A stretch of DNA of 64,000 nt from the NCBI RefSeq assembly GCF_019049675.1, contig NZ_JAFMOW010000068.1, forward strand, positions 496,001 to 560,000. The letters are read 5' to 3'. Shown here piece by piece: positions 18,406 through 26,509 of this stretch; position 1 is the stretch's first letter; each line of letters starts with the position of its first letter. The notes under the pieces were generated by a model. That model made no database searches. It was given only the letters and a program-made list of their open reading frames with translations, and had not been told where the DNA came from. The position numbers were made by a program, and so were the translations under genes. The stretch is from Rahnella bonaserana. Lineage in GTDB: Bacteria; Pseudomonadota; Gammaproteobacteria; Enterobacterales; Enterobacteriaceae.

Positions 18406-19937
18406 AAATTCGTTCACAAGTCGGCATGGTGCTGAATCTCGACAAATGCATTGGCTGCCACACCTGTTCCGTGACCTGTAAAAACGTCTGGACCAGCCGT
18501 GAAGGGATGGAATACGCGTGGTTCAATAACGTGGAAACCAAACCCGGTCTGGGTTATCCGCACGACTGGGAAAACCAGGAAAAATGGAAGGGCGGCTGGA
18601 TCCGCAAAATCAACGGCAAACTGCAGCCGCGTATGGGCAACAAAGCCAACCTGCTGCATAAAATCTTCGCTAACCCGCACATGCCGGAAATCGATGATTA
18701 TTACGAGCCATTTGATTTTGATTATCAGCATCTGCACACCGCGAAAGACAGCAAACATCAGCCGGTAGCCCGTCCGCGTTCGCTGCTGACCGGCAAGCGT
18801 ATGAAGAAAATTACCGGCGGCCCGAACTGGGAAGACGATCTGGGCACCGAGTTCAGCAAACGTTCAGCCGATCAGAACTTCGCCAACATGCAGAAAGAGA
18901 TGTACGGCGAGTTCGAAAACACCTTTATGGCGTACCTGCCGCGTCTGTGCGAACACTGCCTGAACCCGGCGTGTGTGGCGACCTGTCCGAGCGGTGCGAT
19001 TTATAAGCGTGGCGAAGACGGCATCGTGCTGATCGACCAGGACAAATGCCGCGGCTGGCGCATGTGCCTGACCGGCTGTCCGTACAAAAAAATCTACTTC
19101 AACTGGAAAAGCGGCAAGTCAGAAAAATGTATTTTCTGTTATCCGCGCATCGAAGCCGGCCAGCCAACGGTCTGTTCCGAAACCTGCGTTGGTCGTATTC
19201 GTTACCTTGGCGTGGTTTTGTATGACGCCGACCGTATCGCTGAAGCCGCGTCAGTTGAGAACGATAAAGACCTCTACGAAAGCCAGATGGGCATCTTCCT
19301 GGATCCGAACGATCCTGAAGTGATCGCTCAGGCTGAAAAGGACGGCATTCCGCTTTCTGTGATGGACGCTGCGCGTCAGTCGCCGGTCTATAAAATGGCG
19401 ATTGAATGGAAGCTGGCACTGCCACTGCATCCTGAATACCGCACGCTGCCGATGGTCTGGTACGTGCCGCCGCTGTCTCCGATTCAGTCTGCTGCTGACG
19501 CCGGTGCCTTACCGCACAGCGGCGTGCTGCCGGACGTCGAGAGCCTGCGTATTCCTGTGCAATATCTGGCGAACCTGCTGACGGCGGGTGACACTGCACC
19601 GGTGCTGAGAGCGCTCAAGCGTATGCTGGCGATGCGTCACTTTAAACGTGCTGAAACGGTGGATGGCATCACGGACACCAGCGCGCTGGAACAGGTTGGA
19701 TTGTCTGCGGCGCAGGCGGAAGAAATGTATCGCTATCTGGCGATCGCCAACTACGAAGACCGTTTCGTGGTGCCTTCAAGCCATCGTGAACAGGCGCGGG
19801 AAGCCTTCCCGGAAGCTAAAGGATGTGGTTTTAGCTTCGGTGACGGTTGTCATGGCAGCGACAGCAAATTCAACCTGTTTAACAGCAAACGCATTGATGC
19901 CATCGACATCGGCGCGAAAACAGAAAGGAAAGGCTAA
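18402..19937 (+). CDS. narH: Respiratory nitrate reductase beta subunit NarH
   Basis: A 511-residue electron-transfer subunit. Four Cys clusters are visible: CIGCHTCSVTCK (16-27), CEHCLNPACVATCP, CRGWRMCLTGCP and CIFCYPRIEAGQ followed by CSETC. In the third, Trp replaces one Cys, the hallmark of the [3Fe-4S] centre next to NarI. It relays electrons from the NarI haems to NarG. It overlaps narG by 4 nt and narJ by 1 nt, so the operon is tightly coupled. Confidence 0.97.
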   Translation: MKIRSQVGMVLNLDKCIGCHTCSVTCKNVWTSREGMEYAWFNNVETKPGLGYPHDWENQEKWKGGWIRKINGKLQPRMGNKANLLHKIFANPHMPEIDDYYEPFDFDYQHLHTAKDSKHQPVARPRSLLTGKRMKKITGGPNWEDDLGTEFSKRSADQNFANMQKEMYGEFENTFMAYLPRLCEHCLNPACVATCPSGAIYKRGEDGIVLIDQDKCRGWRMCLTGCPYKKIYFNWKSGKSEKCIFCYPRIEAGQPTVCSETCVGRIRYLGVVLYDADRIAEAASVENDKDLYESQMGIFLDPNDPEVIAQAEKDGIPLSVMDAARQSPVYKMAIEWKLALPLHPEYRTLPMVWYVPPLSPIQSAADAGALPHSGVLPDVESLRIPVQYLANLLTAGDTAPVLRALKRMLAMRHFKRAETVDGITDTSALEQVGLSAAQAEEMYRYLAIANYEDRFVVPSSHREQAREAFPEAKGCGFSFGDGCHGSDSKFNLFNSKRIDAIDIGAKTERKG

Positions 19938-20659
19938 TGAACAGTTTACGCATCATCGGCCTGCTGCTGGATTATCCGTCCGAAGACTTGTGGGAACACA
20001 AGATGGAGCTTCTCGAGGCGGTCACCCAGTCTGCTGAACTGAACGCAGAACAGCGTCTGGATCTGGCGCTGTACATCACAGATTTCTGTAAAAGGGATCT
20101 GCTGGATGTGCAGTCGGCGTATACCGGTTTGTTCGATCGTGGCCGCGCGACATCGTTACTGTTGTTCGAACACGTGCATGGGGAATCCCGTGACCGTGGT
20201 CAGGCGATGGTTGATTTGATGGAGCAATACCGCGAGGCCGGGCTGGAGATTGACAGCCGTGAGTTGCCGGATTATCTGCCGTTGTATCTGGAATATCTTA
20301 CCGCGCGTGACGAACATCAGGCCCGCGAGGGCCTGCGGGATATCGCGCCGATCCTGGCTTTACTGAGTGCCCGTTTGCAGGAGCGTGACAGCCATTACGC
20401 CGAATTGTTTGATTTACTGCTGGCGCTGTCCGGCAGTGATATCGCCACCGCAACGGTGCGCGAAGGAATTAAACAGGAAGCCCGTGATGACACGCCTGCT
20501 GCGCTGGACGCGGTATGGGAAGAGGAGCAAATCAAGTTCCTCGGTGAGCAAAGTTGTGCGTCGGGTGAAGAAGCCGCGCACCAGAAACGCTTTGCCGGTG
20601 CGGTCGCACCACAGTATCTGAACCTTGATGAAACGCCTGCGGGGGAACCACGCAAATGA
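19937..20659 (+). CDS. narJ: Nitrate reductase assembly chaperone NarJ
   Basis: 240 residues, all-helical, of the TorD/NarJ chaperone family. It shows the typical [14 protein letters not shown] opening and [16 protein letters not shown] segment. It binds apo-NarG, controls molybdenum cofactor insertion and holds NarGH until membrane docking, and is not part of the final enzyme. It overlaps narH by 1 nt and narI by 4 nt. Confidence 0.95.
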   Translation: MNSLRIIGLLLDYPSEDLWEHKMELLEAVTQSAELNAEQRLDLALYITDFCKRDLLDVQSAYTGLFDRGRATSLLLFEHVHGESRDRGQAMVDLMEQYREAGLEIDSRELPDYLPLYLEYLTARDEHQAREGLRDIAPILALLSARLQERDSHYAELFDLLLALSGSDIATATVREGIKQEARDDTPAALDAVWEEEQIKFLGEQSCASGEEAAHQKRFAGAVAPQYLNLDETPAGEPRK

Positions 20660-21336
20660 CCGACTTCCTCAACAACTTCTTTTTCAATATTTATCCGTAC
20701 CTGTGCGGCACGGTATTCCTGGTCGGCAGCTGGCTGCGTTACGACTATGGCCAGTACAGCTGGCGCGCGGGCTCCAGCCAGTTACTGGAGAAGAAAACGC
20801 TGCGCATCGCTTCGCCGTTGTTCCACGTGGGTATCCTCGGCATTTTCGCCGGTCATGCCTTCGGGATGCTGACGCCGCACTGGATGTACGAATCCTTCCT
20901 GCCGGTGCCGGTGAAACAGCAGATGGCGATGTGGGCGGGCGGCGCGTGCGGTGTGATGACGCTGATCGGCGGCGGTATGCTGGTGTGGCGCCGTCTGAGC
21001 AACGAGCGCGTGCGGGCGACCTCCAGTTTTGGCGACATCATGATCATCATTCTGCTGGTGGTGCAATGTGCGCTGGGACTGAGCACCATTCCTTTCTCCG
21101 CGCAGCATATGGACGGCAGTGAAATGATGAAACTGGTTGGCTGGGCGCAGTCAGTCGTGACATTCCGTGGCGGTGCGGCCGCGCATCTGGACGGTGTGGC
21201 ATTTATCTTTCGCATACATCTGGTGCTGGGGATGACCTTATTCCTGCTGTTCCCGTTCTGCCGTCTGGTACACATCTGGAGCGCGCCGGTGGAATATCTG
21301 ACCCGTCGTTATCAGCTGGTACGTAATCGTCGCTGA
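20656..21336 (+). CDS. narI: Nitrate reductase gamma subunit NarI (cytochrome b)
   Basis: 226 residues with five membrane helices. The haem-ligand histidines fall at H57, H67, H188 and H206, one off the E. coli numbering (56, 66, 187, 205), so both b haems should be present. It oxidises quinol at the periplasmic side and anchors NarGH. It is the last gene of narGHJI, followed 45 nt later by a terminator. No narK or narXL is in the window. Confidence 0.97.
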   Translation: MTDFLNNFFFNIYPYLCGTVFLVGSWLRYDYGQYSWRAGSSQLLEKKTLRIASPLFHVGILGIFAGHAFGMLTPHWMYESFLPVPVKQQMAMWAGGACGVMTLIGGGMLVWRRLSNERVRATSSFGDIMIIILLVVQCALGLSTIPFSAQHMDGSEMMKLVGWAQSVVTFRGGAAAHLDGVAFIFRIHLVLGMTLFLLFPFCRLVHIWSAPVEYLTRRYQLVRNRR

Positions 21337-21380
21337 TTGACCTTCACGGATTATGAACTGACGGTTTTGACATAAAAACG

Positions 21381-21414
21381 AAGGGCGCTATGATGCGCCC
21401 TTATCTTTTTTTTA
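21381..21414 (+). terminator. Terminator of narGHJI
   Basis: AAGGGCGC-TATGAT-GCGCCCTT followed by ATC and a T-run. It lies just before the next small gene, whose promoter is therefore unclear. Confidence 0.88.
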
Positions 21415-21433
21415 TTGCTCAAGGACGCATCTG

Positions 21434-21673
21434 ATGGCCACCCCAAGACAACCCATGACCGTAGCCCGTCGTTTACTTCGCAACAGCCTGATTTTGCTGG
21501 TGATCGGCATTGTTGCCACCCTCCACGGTTTAGTGGTCGGCAGCCCTGAGACCCCGCCGGGAGAAATGGCACCCCAACTGATGCTGGGCATCTGGTTTAT
21601 CTTTATCGGCTGTGTGATGGCGCTGATCAGCTGGCTGGTGATCAGGAACAAGAAGAAGAAAGGGGAGCTCTGA
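21434..21673 (+). CDS. Small two-helix membrane protein, unknown
   Basis: 79 residues. A basic N-terminus (MATPRQPMTVARRLLRN) is followed by hydrophobic segments at about 17-36 and 48-70 and a basic KKKK tail, predicting both ends in the cytoplasm. I do not recognise the family. AAGGA precedes the ATG by 8 nt. It begins only 20 nt after the nar terminator T-run, so it may depend on read-through. The long repeat region starts immediately after it. Confidence 0.6.
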   Translation: MATPRQPMTVARRLLRNSLILLVIGIVATLHGLVVGSPETPPGEMAPQLMLGIWFIFIGCVMALISWLVIRNKKKKGEL

Positions 21674-21708
21674 GGGCGAGGTTGAAGTTGAGGTTGATTA
21701 ACCTTAAA

Positions 21709-21780
21709 TTCAACTTCAAATTCAACTTCAACTTCAAATTCAAATTCAAATTCAAATTCAAATTCAAATTCAAATTCAAG
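21709..21780. repeat. Hexanucleotide satellite (TTCAAA/TTCAAC)
   Basis: Twelve consecutive 6-bp units: seven adjacent TTCAAA copies at 21733-21774, the others TTCAAC or TTCAAG. Being hexameric it stays in frame on every reading, which creates spurious open frames on both strands. It is a likely slippage hotspot. Confidence 0.95.
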
Positions 21781-22287
21781 GTCGTGGGCGTCGGCCCACA
21801 CCGACAAGACCTTGGGTTGCCACCCAAACTGGCCTTAAGAGGCGCCTATCGCCGCGCCTCTTAAGAATCTCCGGCTCTTTAACTGCGCGCTCCGCTCGCT
21901 GGCTATGTTTCAGTGACCACTGCGACAGGCTGGAAATCTTGCCGCTGCGCGGTTCCTTCTCTCGGTCCTGGAGCCTTGGGTCTCCAGGCCGCTCCGTTCA
22001 GCAAGATTTCTGAATCGCCCGCACGACCTTAAAATCAACGGCAGACTGTTTTTCATCTTTTAGAAAAGTTGATTGGCGTGCTCAAAATTCAGCTGAACGG
22101 AGCGGCTTCGAGACCAGAGGCTCGAAGACCGAGAGAAGGCAGTGCGAAGCACCTGGATTTGCGCCACTCACCAATGCACCAGAACATGTCCGTCATAACC
22201 GCGATAGCGCGCAGTGAAAAAGCGCGGAGTCCAGAGGCCCGCGCGTTACCGGGTCTCTGGTCGGTGTGGGCCGACGCCCACGACCTT
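21779..22287. repeat. About 510-bp imperfect palindrome
   Basis: The outer arms are exact: 27 bp at 21779-21805 (AAGGTCGTGGGCGTCGGCCC...) recur as reverse complement at 22261-22287. Further in, 21955-22010 (CTCGGTCC...CCGCTCCGTTCAGC) mirrors 22088-22140 (GCTGAACGGAGCGG...GACCGAGAG). AACTGCGCGCT mirrors a block near 22203-22215, and near the centre AATCAAC mirrors GTTGATT. The arms differ by substitutions and small indels. No transposase, tRNA or intact open frame is seen inside. Confidence 0.8.
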
Positions 22288-22410
22288 GACCTTGAGGCCA
22301 GTTTGGGTGGCAACCCAAGGTGTTGAACTTGACCTTAAGGCCAGTTTGGGTGGCAACCCAAGGTTTTGAACTTGACCTTAAGGCCAGTTTGGGTGGCAAC
22401 CCAAGGTCTT
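22288..22410. repeat. 43-bp tandem repeat, 2.9 copies
   Basis: Units at 22288-22330, 22331-22373 and a partial 22374-22410. Each contains AGGCCAGTTTGGGTGGCAAC and the hairpin TTGGGT-GGCA-ACCCAA. An inverted single copy lies at about 21808-21840 inside the left arm of the palindrome, and a 15-nt piece (CACCCAAACTGGCCT) recurs at 44613-44627. The array stops 5 nt before the chaA stop codon. Confidence 0.9.
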
Positions 22411-22414
22411 ATTA

Positions 22415-23515
22415 TTACAGCATTATCAGCATCATATACGCGCAGAACAACGCCAGGTGCGCAGTACCATTAAGTACATTGGTACGCCCCGTCGAGAACG
22501 ATATCTGGCACAGGATCATGACGGCCAGCATGACCACAATGTTGGCTGGCGCCAGGCCGAAAATCAGGTCCTGACCGGTCAGAGTGGCAATCACGGTGAC
22601 CGCAGGAACGGTCAGTGAAATCGTCGCCAGCACGGAACCGAAGAACAAATTCATGGCGCGCTGTACCTGATTCTTCAGTACCGCTTTCAGTGCCCCCAGA
22701 CCTTCCGGTGAAAGGATAAGCAACGCGACCAGGAAGCCGGTGAACTGCGCAGGCGCGTTCAGTTCGGTCAGCAGACTTTCCAGAGGGTTGGCATTGAATT
22801 TGGTGACCGCAATGACCAGCACCAGATGGACAATCAGCCAGAGCGTGTGCGTCAGATTACTTTTCGATGACGGTTTTCCATGGCCGTCTTCTTCGCCTTC
22901 GTCTTCATGCTCGTAAATAAACAGGCTCTGGTGGGTTTTGGTCTGGATAAGCAGAAACACCCCGTACATCGCCGCTGAAATTACCGCGACGAACAACGCC
23001 TGTGGCGTGGAGAAGTTGCCAGCGGGCAGCGCGGCTGGCAGAACGAGGACGATCACCGCCAGCGGGAAAATCGCCATCAGATACTGTTTGATACCACCAA
23101 GATTGACATACTGCGTGGCGAATTTGCGGCCGCCGAGCAGCAGCGCAACGCCAACCAGACCTGCGGTAACAATCATGATGATAGAGAATAAGGTGTCACG
23201 CATCAGCGCCGGAGCGGCGTCACCTGTCGCCATCAGGGCCGAAATCAGACTGACTTCGAGGATGACCACTGAAAGGCTGAGGATGAGTGAGCCGTAAGGT
23301 TCGCCCAGACGGTGTGCCAGTACGTCGGCGTGACGTACCACGCTGAAGGCGCTGGCGAGAATACCGACCAGCGCGATTAAATTGATGCCGACGACTGAGG
23401 CAAAATTACTGCTGTTGCCCCAGAGGACGAGAACGATAAGTGCAGCAATAGGGAAAATCAGGGAGTATTCCTGATGGCGGGTTTTTACTTTTGGATGTTC
23501 CTGTGAAGACACCAT
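22415..23515 (-). CDS. chaA: Sodium-potassium/calcium:proton antiporter ChaA
   Basis: A CaCA-superfamily exchanger with about eleven membrane helices. The two alpha-repeat motifs are seen: GEPYGSLILSLSVVILEVSL and, in the second half, LLILSPEGLGALKAVLKN. An acidic cytosolic loop (EHEDEGEEDGHGK) separates the halves, as in E. coli ChaA. It extrudes Na+, K+ or Ca2+ at alkaline pH. The frame opens at a GTG (23539), but AAGGAG lies inside that extension; the ATG at 23515 gives 366 residues, equal to E. coli. Confidence 0.93.
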   Translation of the reverse strand: MVSSQEHPKVKTRHQEYSLIFPIAALIVLVLWGNSSNFASVVGINLIALVGILASAFSVVRHADVLAHRLGEPYGSLILSLSVVILEVSLISALMATGDAAPALMRDTLFSIIMIVTAGLVGVALLLGGRKFATQYVNLGGIKQYLMAIFPLAVIVLVLPAALPAGNFSTPQALFVAVISAAMYGVFLLIQTKTHQSLFIYEHEDEGEEDGHGKPSSKSNLTHTLWLIVHLVLVIAVTKFNANPLESLLTELNAPAQFTGFLVALLILSPEGLGALKAVLKNQVQRAMNLFFGSVLATISLTVPAVTVIATLTGQDLIFGLAPANIVVMLAVMILCQISFSTGRTNVLNGTAHLALFCAYMMLIML

Positions 23516-23993
23516 GATGATTATTCTCCTTATAAACACTCACGAATTTACAACCGCCTGTCTGTCGGTTGTAAGCAAAATGCATAGCAGCATAAAGTTG
23601 TAACTCGTTAAGTATAGTAGATAAATTAATCTGTTAACAGTTTATTATCATGACTCATCAATAAAAACTGATATGACAGCTGTTTTTTATTGCATGAATC
23701 AAAAAAATGTCAGTTTACACTCAACTTAATTTTCATTGTTAATTATTTAAAATACATAAAAACAATAAGTTAATTTTCAATAATGGTTTTATGTGGATGA
23801 TCCGTCAATTTTTGTAAATCATCCCTATACCCACATGAAAAATCGGATGAATCTGGCGTTTTTACGTCTGATGGCTGAGATCTGGAATAATCTGGCTGAG
23901 TGTTTTGAGGTTAGCAGCTAGACTTAGGCCTGTGTGCCCGCAGCGCACACTTAAAATGTAACGATCATGAACGTCATGAAAAAGGAGTAAGTT
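23516..23993. other. AT-rich chaA-chaB divergent intergenic region
   Basis: 478 nt without a convincing gene. It contains A/T-rich tracts and a CTGTTAACAG palindrome near 23631. The chaA and chaB promoters must lie here, but I cannot assign -35/-10 pairs with confidence. Confidence 0.5.
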
Positions 23994-24227
23994 ATGCCTT
24001 ATCAGAACCGCTCAGCGTTGCCTGACTCTGTTCGCAATGTCCTGCCGGCACATGCCCAGGACATTTATAAAGAAGCCTTTAACAGCGCCTGGGATGAGTA
24101 TGCAAAGCCAAAAGATCGTCAGGGCGATGATTCCCGCGAAGAGACCGCGCATAAAGTGGCGTGGGCCGCGGTAAAACACAGCTATAAAAAAGGCGATGAC
24201 GACAAATGGCATCCTAAAAAATCCTGA
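23994..24227 (+). CDS. chaB: ChaB, putative cation transport regulator
   Basis: 77 residues starting MPYQNRSALPDSVRNVLPAH, with the conserved AQDIYKEAFNSAWDEY and EETAHKVAWAAVKHSY blocks; very close to E. coli ChaB (76 residues). It is small, soluble and helical. It was named from its linkage to chaA; its biochemical role is not established. AAGGAG precedes the ATG. It is divergent from chaA, and a GC-rich hairpin follows. Confidence 0.93.
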   Translation: MPYQNRSALPDSVRNVLPAHAQDIYKEAFNSAWDEYAKPKDRQGDDSREETAHKVAWAAVKHSYKKGDDDKWHPKKS

Positions 24228-24575
24228 TATCCGCCGCGGGTCGGGGGACGCCTGACCCGTTATCTCTCACATCCCCCGCATTTATTCTGTCTGTTTTGGT
24301 GTTATTTCCCTCTTAAATGTCAATGTTCTTACAATGTTCATAAAATAATCATTTTATTTTCGTTTTGTGATCGCTCTCAATCTTGATTGCAACGAAAGAA
24401 ACGAATAAGGTTTCATCAGGCAGGGTGATAACAAAATTCCGAATCAAGCCTGCCAGCGCCTCAAGTTAAGGCGAAAACCGTCCGATAACTTGATCAGTCC
24501 AAAACCACGATAGCGGAGAACACAGCGTCAACAGCATGGCATGTTCAAAAGTAAGTCGTACCGAAGGGGGAATGA
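24228..24575. other. chaB-chaC intergenic region with hairpin and inverted repeat
   Basis: CGGGTC pairs with GACCCG at about 24238-24263, followed by TTATCTCTC: a weak terminator for chaB. Before chaC an inverted repeat CAAGTTA (24462-24468) / TAACTTG (24486-24492) overlaps TCCGATAA (24481-24488), which resembles a sigma-28 -10 with a poor -35 (CAAG). No open frame of note. Confidence 0.5.
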
Positions 24576-25265
24576 ATGTTAACTCGAGATTTCCTGCGTA
24601 ACGCAGATTGTAAAACAGCATTTGGCAGCATTGACGAATCGATGCTCCTGACCCCTGAACAACGTGCCGCCTCACTGAGCTGTACGCTGGCGCGTCGCCC
24701 CGATAACAGCCCGGTCTGGATCTTTGGCTACGGTTCGCTGATGTGGAATCCGGTTTTCGATTCCGAAGAGGCGCGGCCTGCCATTTTGCGCGGCTATCAC
24801 CGTGCTTTCTGTTTACGTCTGACTTCAGGGCGGGGAACTCATGCGCAACCGGGCCGTATGCTGGCGCTGCGTGATGGCGGTCAGACCACCGGGCTGGCGT
24901 TCCGTCTGCCGGAAGACAAACTTCACGAAGAACTCGAATTGCTGTGGAAGCGTGAAATGCTGACCGGCTGCTATCGTCCGACCTGGTGCGAGTTAGAGCT
25001 CGATGATGGCCGCACGGTGACCGCGCTGGTGTTTATCATGGACTCCTCACACCCTCAGTATGAAGCGGATACCGATTATCAGGTTATTGCCCCTCTGATT
25101 GCTCAGGCCAGTGGCCCGCTTGGCACCAACGCGCAGTATTTGTTTGCCCTGGAAAAAGAGCTCAACAATTACGGAATGCGTGATGATTGTATGAGCGAAC
25201 TGGTGAAACAGGTGCGGATGCTGCTGTCGGTCACTCCCGGCTTTGATGTGCCCGGCCTGAGTTAA
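24576..25265 (+). CDS. chaC: Glutathione-specific gamma-glutamylcyclotransferase ChaC
   Basis: 229 residues. The substrate-binding motif YGSLMWNP (52-59) and the catalytic Glu in KREM (E127) identify ChaC, which cleaves glutathione to 5-oxoproline and Cys-Gly in the cytoplasm. Length and motif order agree with E. coli ChaC. The 20-residue N-terminal extension (MLTRDFLRNADCKTAF) is also seen in enteric homologues. It shares direction with chaB but is separated by 348 nt, so it is probably transcribed on its own. Confidence 0.92.
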   Translation: MLTRDFLRNADCKTAFGSIDESMLLTPEQRAASLSCTLARRPDNSPVWIFGYGSLMWNPVFDSEEARPAILRGYHRAFCLRLTSGRGTHAQPGRMLALRDGGQTTGLAFRLPEDKLHEELELLWKREMLTGCYRPTWCELELDDGRTVTALVFIMDSSHPQYEADTDYQVIAPLIAQASGPLGTNAQYLFALEKELNNYGMRDDCMSELVKQVRMLLSVTPGFDVPGLS

Positions 25266-25314
25266 AGAATTCTGCCTCATTCAAACTGCGCGGGTCCTCC
25301 GCGCAATCTTATAC

Positions 25315-25482
25315 CCCCTGAATATTTCGCAGGCGGTTTTTGCTTATTACCTGCAAACAGCACTGACAACCTATCAGAACTGGGAGCAGGGCAGAGCGAA
25401 ACCTAACCGGCAGGCCATTTTGCTGATAAAGTTGGTCGAAAAAGACCCGGCGACATTAGAGCGGCTGGCGGGTTTGGTATAG
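25315..25482 (+). pseudogene. Remnant of a HigA-like XRE antitoxin
   Basis: A frame without a credible start ends at TAG (25480-25482). It encodes NISQAVFAYYLQTALTTYQN followed by WEQGRAKPN and LIKLVEKDPATLERLAGLV. This is the DNA-binding half of HigA/RelB2-type helix-turn-helix antitoxins (LNxSQAVFA..L.....T..NWEQGR..P). The N-terminal part and any toxin partner are gone. It abuts the chaC stop, so it looks like the scar of a lost toxin-antitoxin module. Confidence 0.65.
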
Positions 25483-25547
25483 ATATCGCGTATCTGGATG
25501 AGAGTGCGGAAGAAGTGCTGAGGGGAAAGCGTTCCCCCCGTTATGCT

Positions 25548-26000
25548 CTACACAGAGATCTTGCGTACGGTTTGCCCCGACACGGTTTCCTGCCCGTTCG
25601 GTCCGTAGAATTTCTGCGTCTGGCTGGCATTGAGGATAGCCAAAGCCTCGGTGTTATAGACAATCTGTTTGCCCAGTAACATGCCGTTATGGCGGTTAAT
25701 CTGACTCAGCTTACTGGTCAGTTGCACGACTTCTTCCCACATTGCCGTGATTTCCGGCTGACGGTGCCCTTGTGGATCTAAGTAAGGCGCATTTTGTTTC
25801 AGGCGCTCGTCATGCTGACGACGCTGCTTATCAAGATAGTCTACCGTAGCTAACAGTGAGCTTTTCTGCTCGGTGATATGTTGCAGGGCAGCACCATTAA
25901 CGCGGCCCGAGCAAAGTATCGTTTGTTCGTGATTAATCACTTGATCCAGAGCTTGCAACGTTTCAACCAAGGTAGTCATGGTCTTGATAAAGTTCTTCAT
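25548..26000 (-). CDS. flgN: Flagellar export chaperone FlgN
   Basis: 150 residues, helical. The central ITEQKSSLLATVDYLDKQRR block and the C-terminal FYGPNGQ followed by KISV match FlgN. It escorts the hook-filament junction proteins FlgK and FlgL to the export gate. It may start at M1 or at M8 (MTTLVETLQ); the first ATG has AAGG 4 nt upstream. It is the last gene of flgAMN, and its clients lie at 35-37.6 kb. Confidence 0.92.
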   Translation of the reverse strand: MKNFIKTMTTLVETLQALDQVINHEQTILCSGRVNGAALQHITEQKSSLLATVDYLDKQRRQHDERLKQNAPYLDPQGHRQPEITAMWEEVVQLTSKLSQINRHNGMLLGKQIVYNTEALAILNASQTQKFYGPNGQETVSGQTVRKISV

Positions 26001-26048
26001 CGGGCCTTAATACCTTCCAACTATCGTCTTTAATCCTGAAGCCTCAGT

Positions 26049-26351
26049 TTAAAGACCTTTGAGATAATCCTGCGTGTCCTGCAACAAAGCATCGGCAATT
26101 TTGCCGGTATCCATGGTCAGTTTGCCATCACGGATAGCTTGTTTCAGTTCGTCGACACGTGCCGTGTTGATGTCCTGAGCACTGGACTGAGTCAGAGACG
26201 CTTGCGCTGAACTCAGGGTCACCGCCGTACCGCTGGTGGTGGTGCCAGAAACAGTACCTTCTTTGCGCGCGGTCTGAACAGAAGCTTCAGAAGGGTCGCG
26301 CTGCTGGATCGAAGTTAAAGGTGAAACACCTTGCGTGCGATCGATAGCCAT
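26049..26351 (-). CDS. flgM: Anti-sigma-28 factor FlgM
   Basis: 100 residues starting MAIDRTQGVSPLTSIQQRD. The N-terminal half is disordered; the C-terminal helices (about 55-98, VDELKQAIRDGKLTMDTGKI) bind FliA. FlgM blocks sigma-28 until hook completion, then leaves through the export channel. A sigma-28 promoter lies upstream (26465-26439), in addition to read-through from flgA, giving the usual autoregulatory loop. GGAG precedes the ATG. Confidence 0.95.
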   Translation of the reverse strand: MAIDRTQGVSPLTSIQQRDPSEASVQTARKEGTVSGTTTSGTAVTLSSAQASLTQSSAQDINTARVDELKQAIRDGKLTMDTGKIADALLQDTQDYLKGL

Positions 26352-26438
26352 AATCTTTTCTCCGGTTAGGGTATTCAGGGCGGTTAATTAACACAAAAAC
26401 CCTAAAAATGCCGTCGTGAGACGACTCTGATACGTTTG

Positions 26439-26465
26439 TTATCGACATGTGGCGAAATAACTTTA
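26439..26465 (-). promoter_or_regulatory. Sigma-28 promoter of flgMN
   Basis: Minus strand TAAA, 15-nt spacer, GTCGATAA: 11 of 12 matches to the FliA consensus, in the flgA-flgM gap, about 90 nt before the flgM start. Confidence 0.85.
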
Positions 26466-26509
26466 GTCTTTATTGCAACTTCTTGTCTAAAAGGAGTTGC
26501 AATACAGGG

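Noticed and set aside
21642-21827. Open frames on both strands through the hexanucleotide repeat (FEFEFE or KFKFKF proteins)
   Set aside because: A hexamer repeat cannot create stops, so the frames are an artefact; no ribosome-binding site or homology is seen.
22069-22326. Open frames inside the palindrome region
   Set aside because: They cross the inverted repeat and tandem repeat, have atypical composition and occur on both strands by symmetry.
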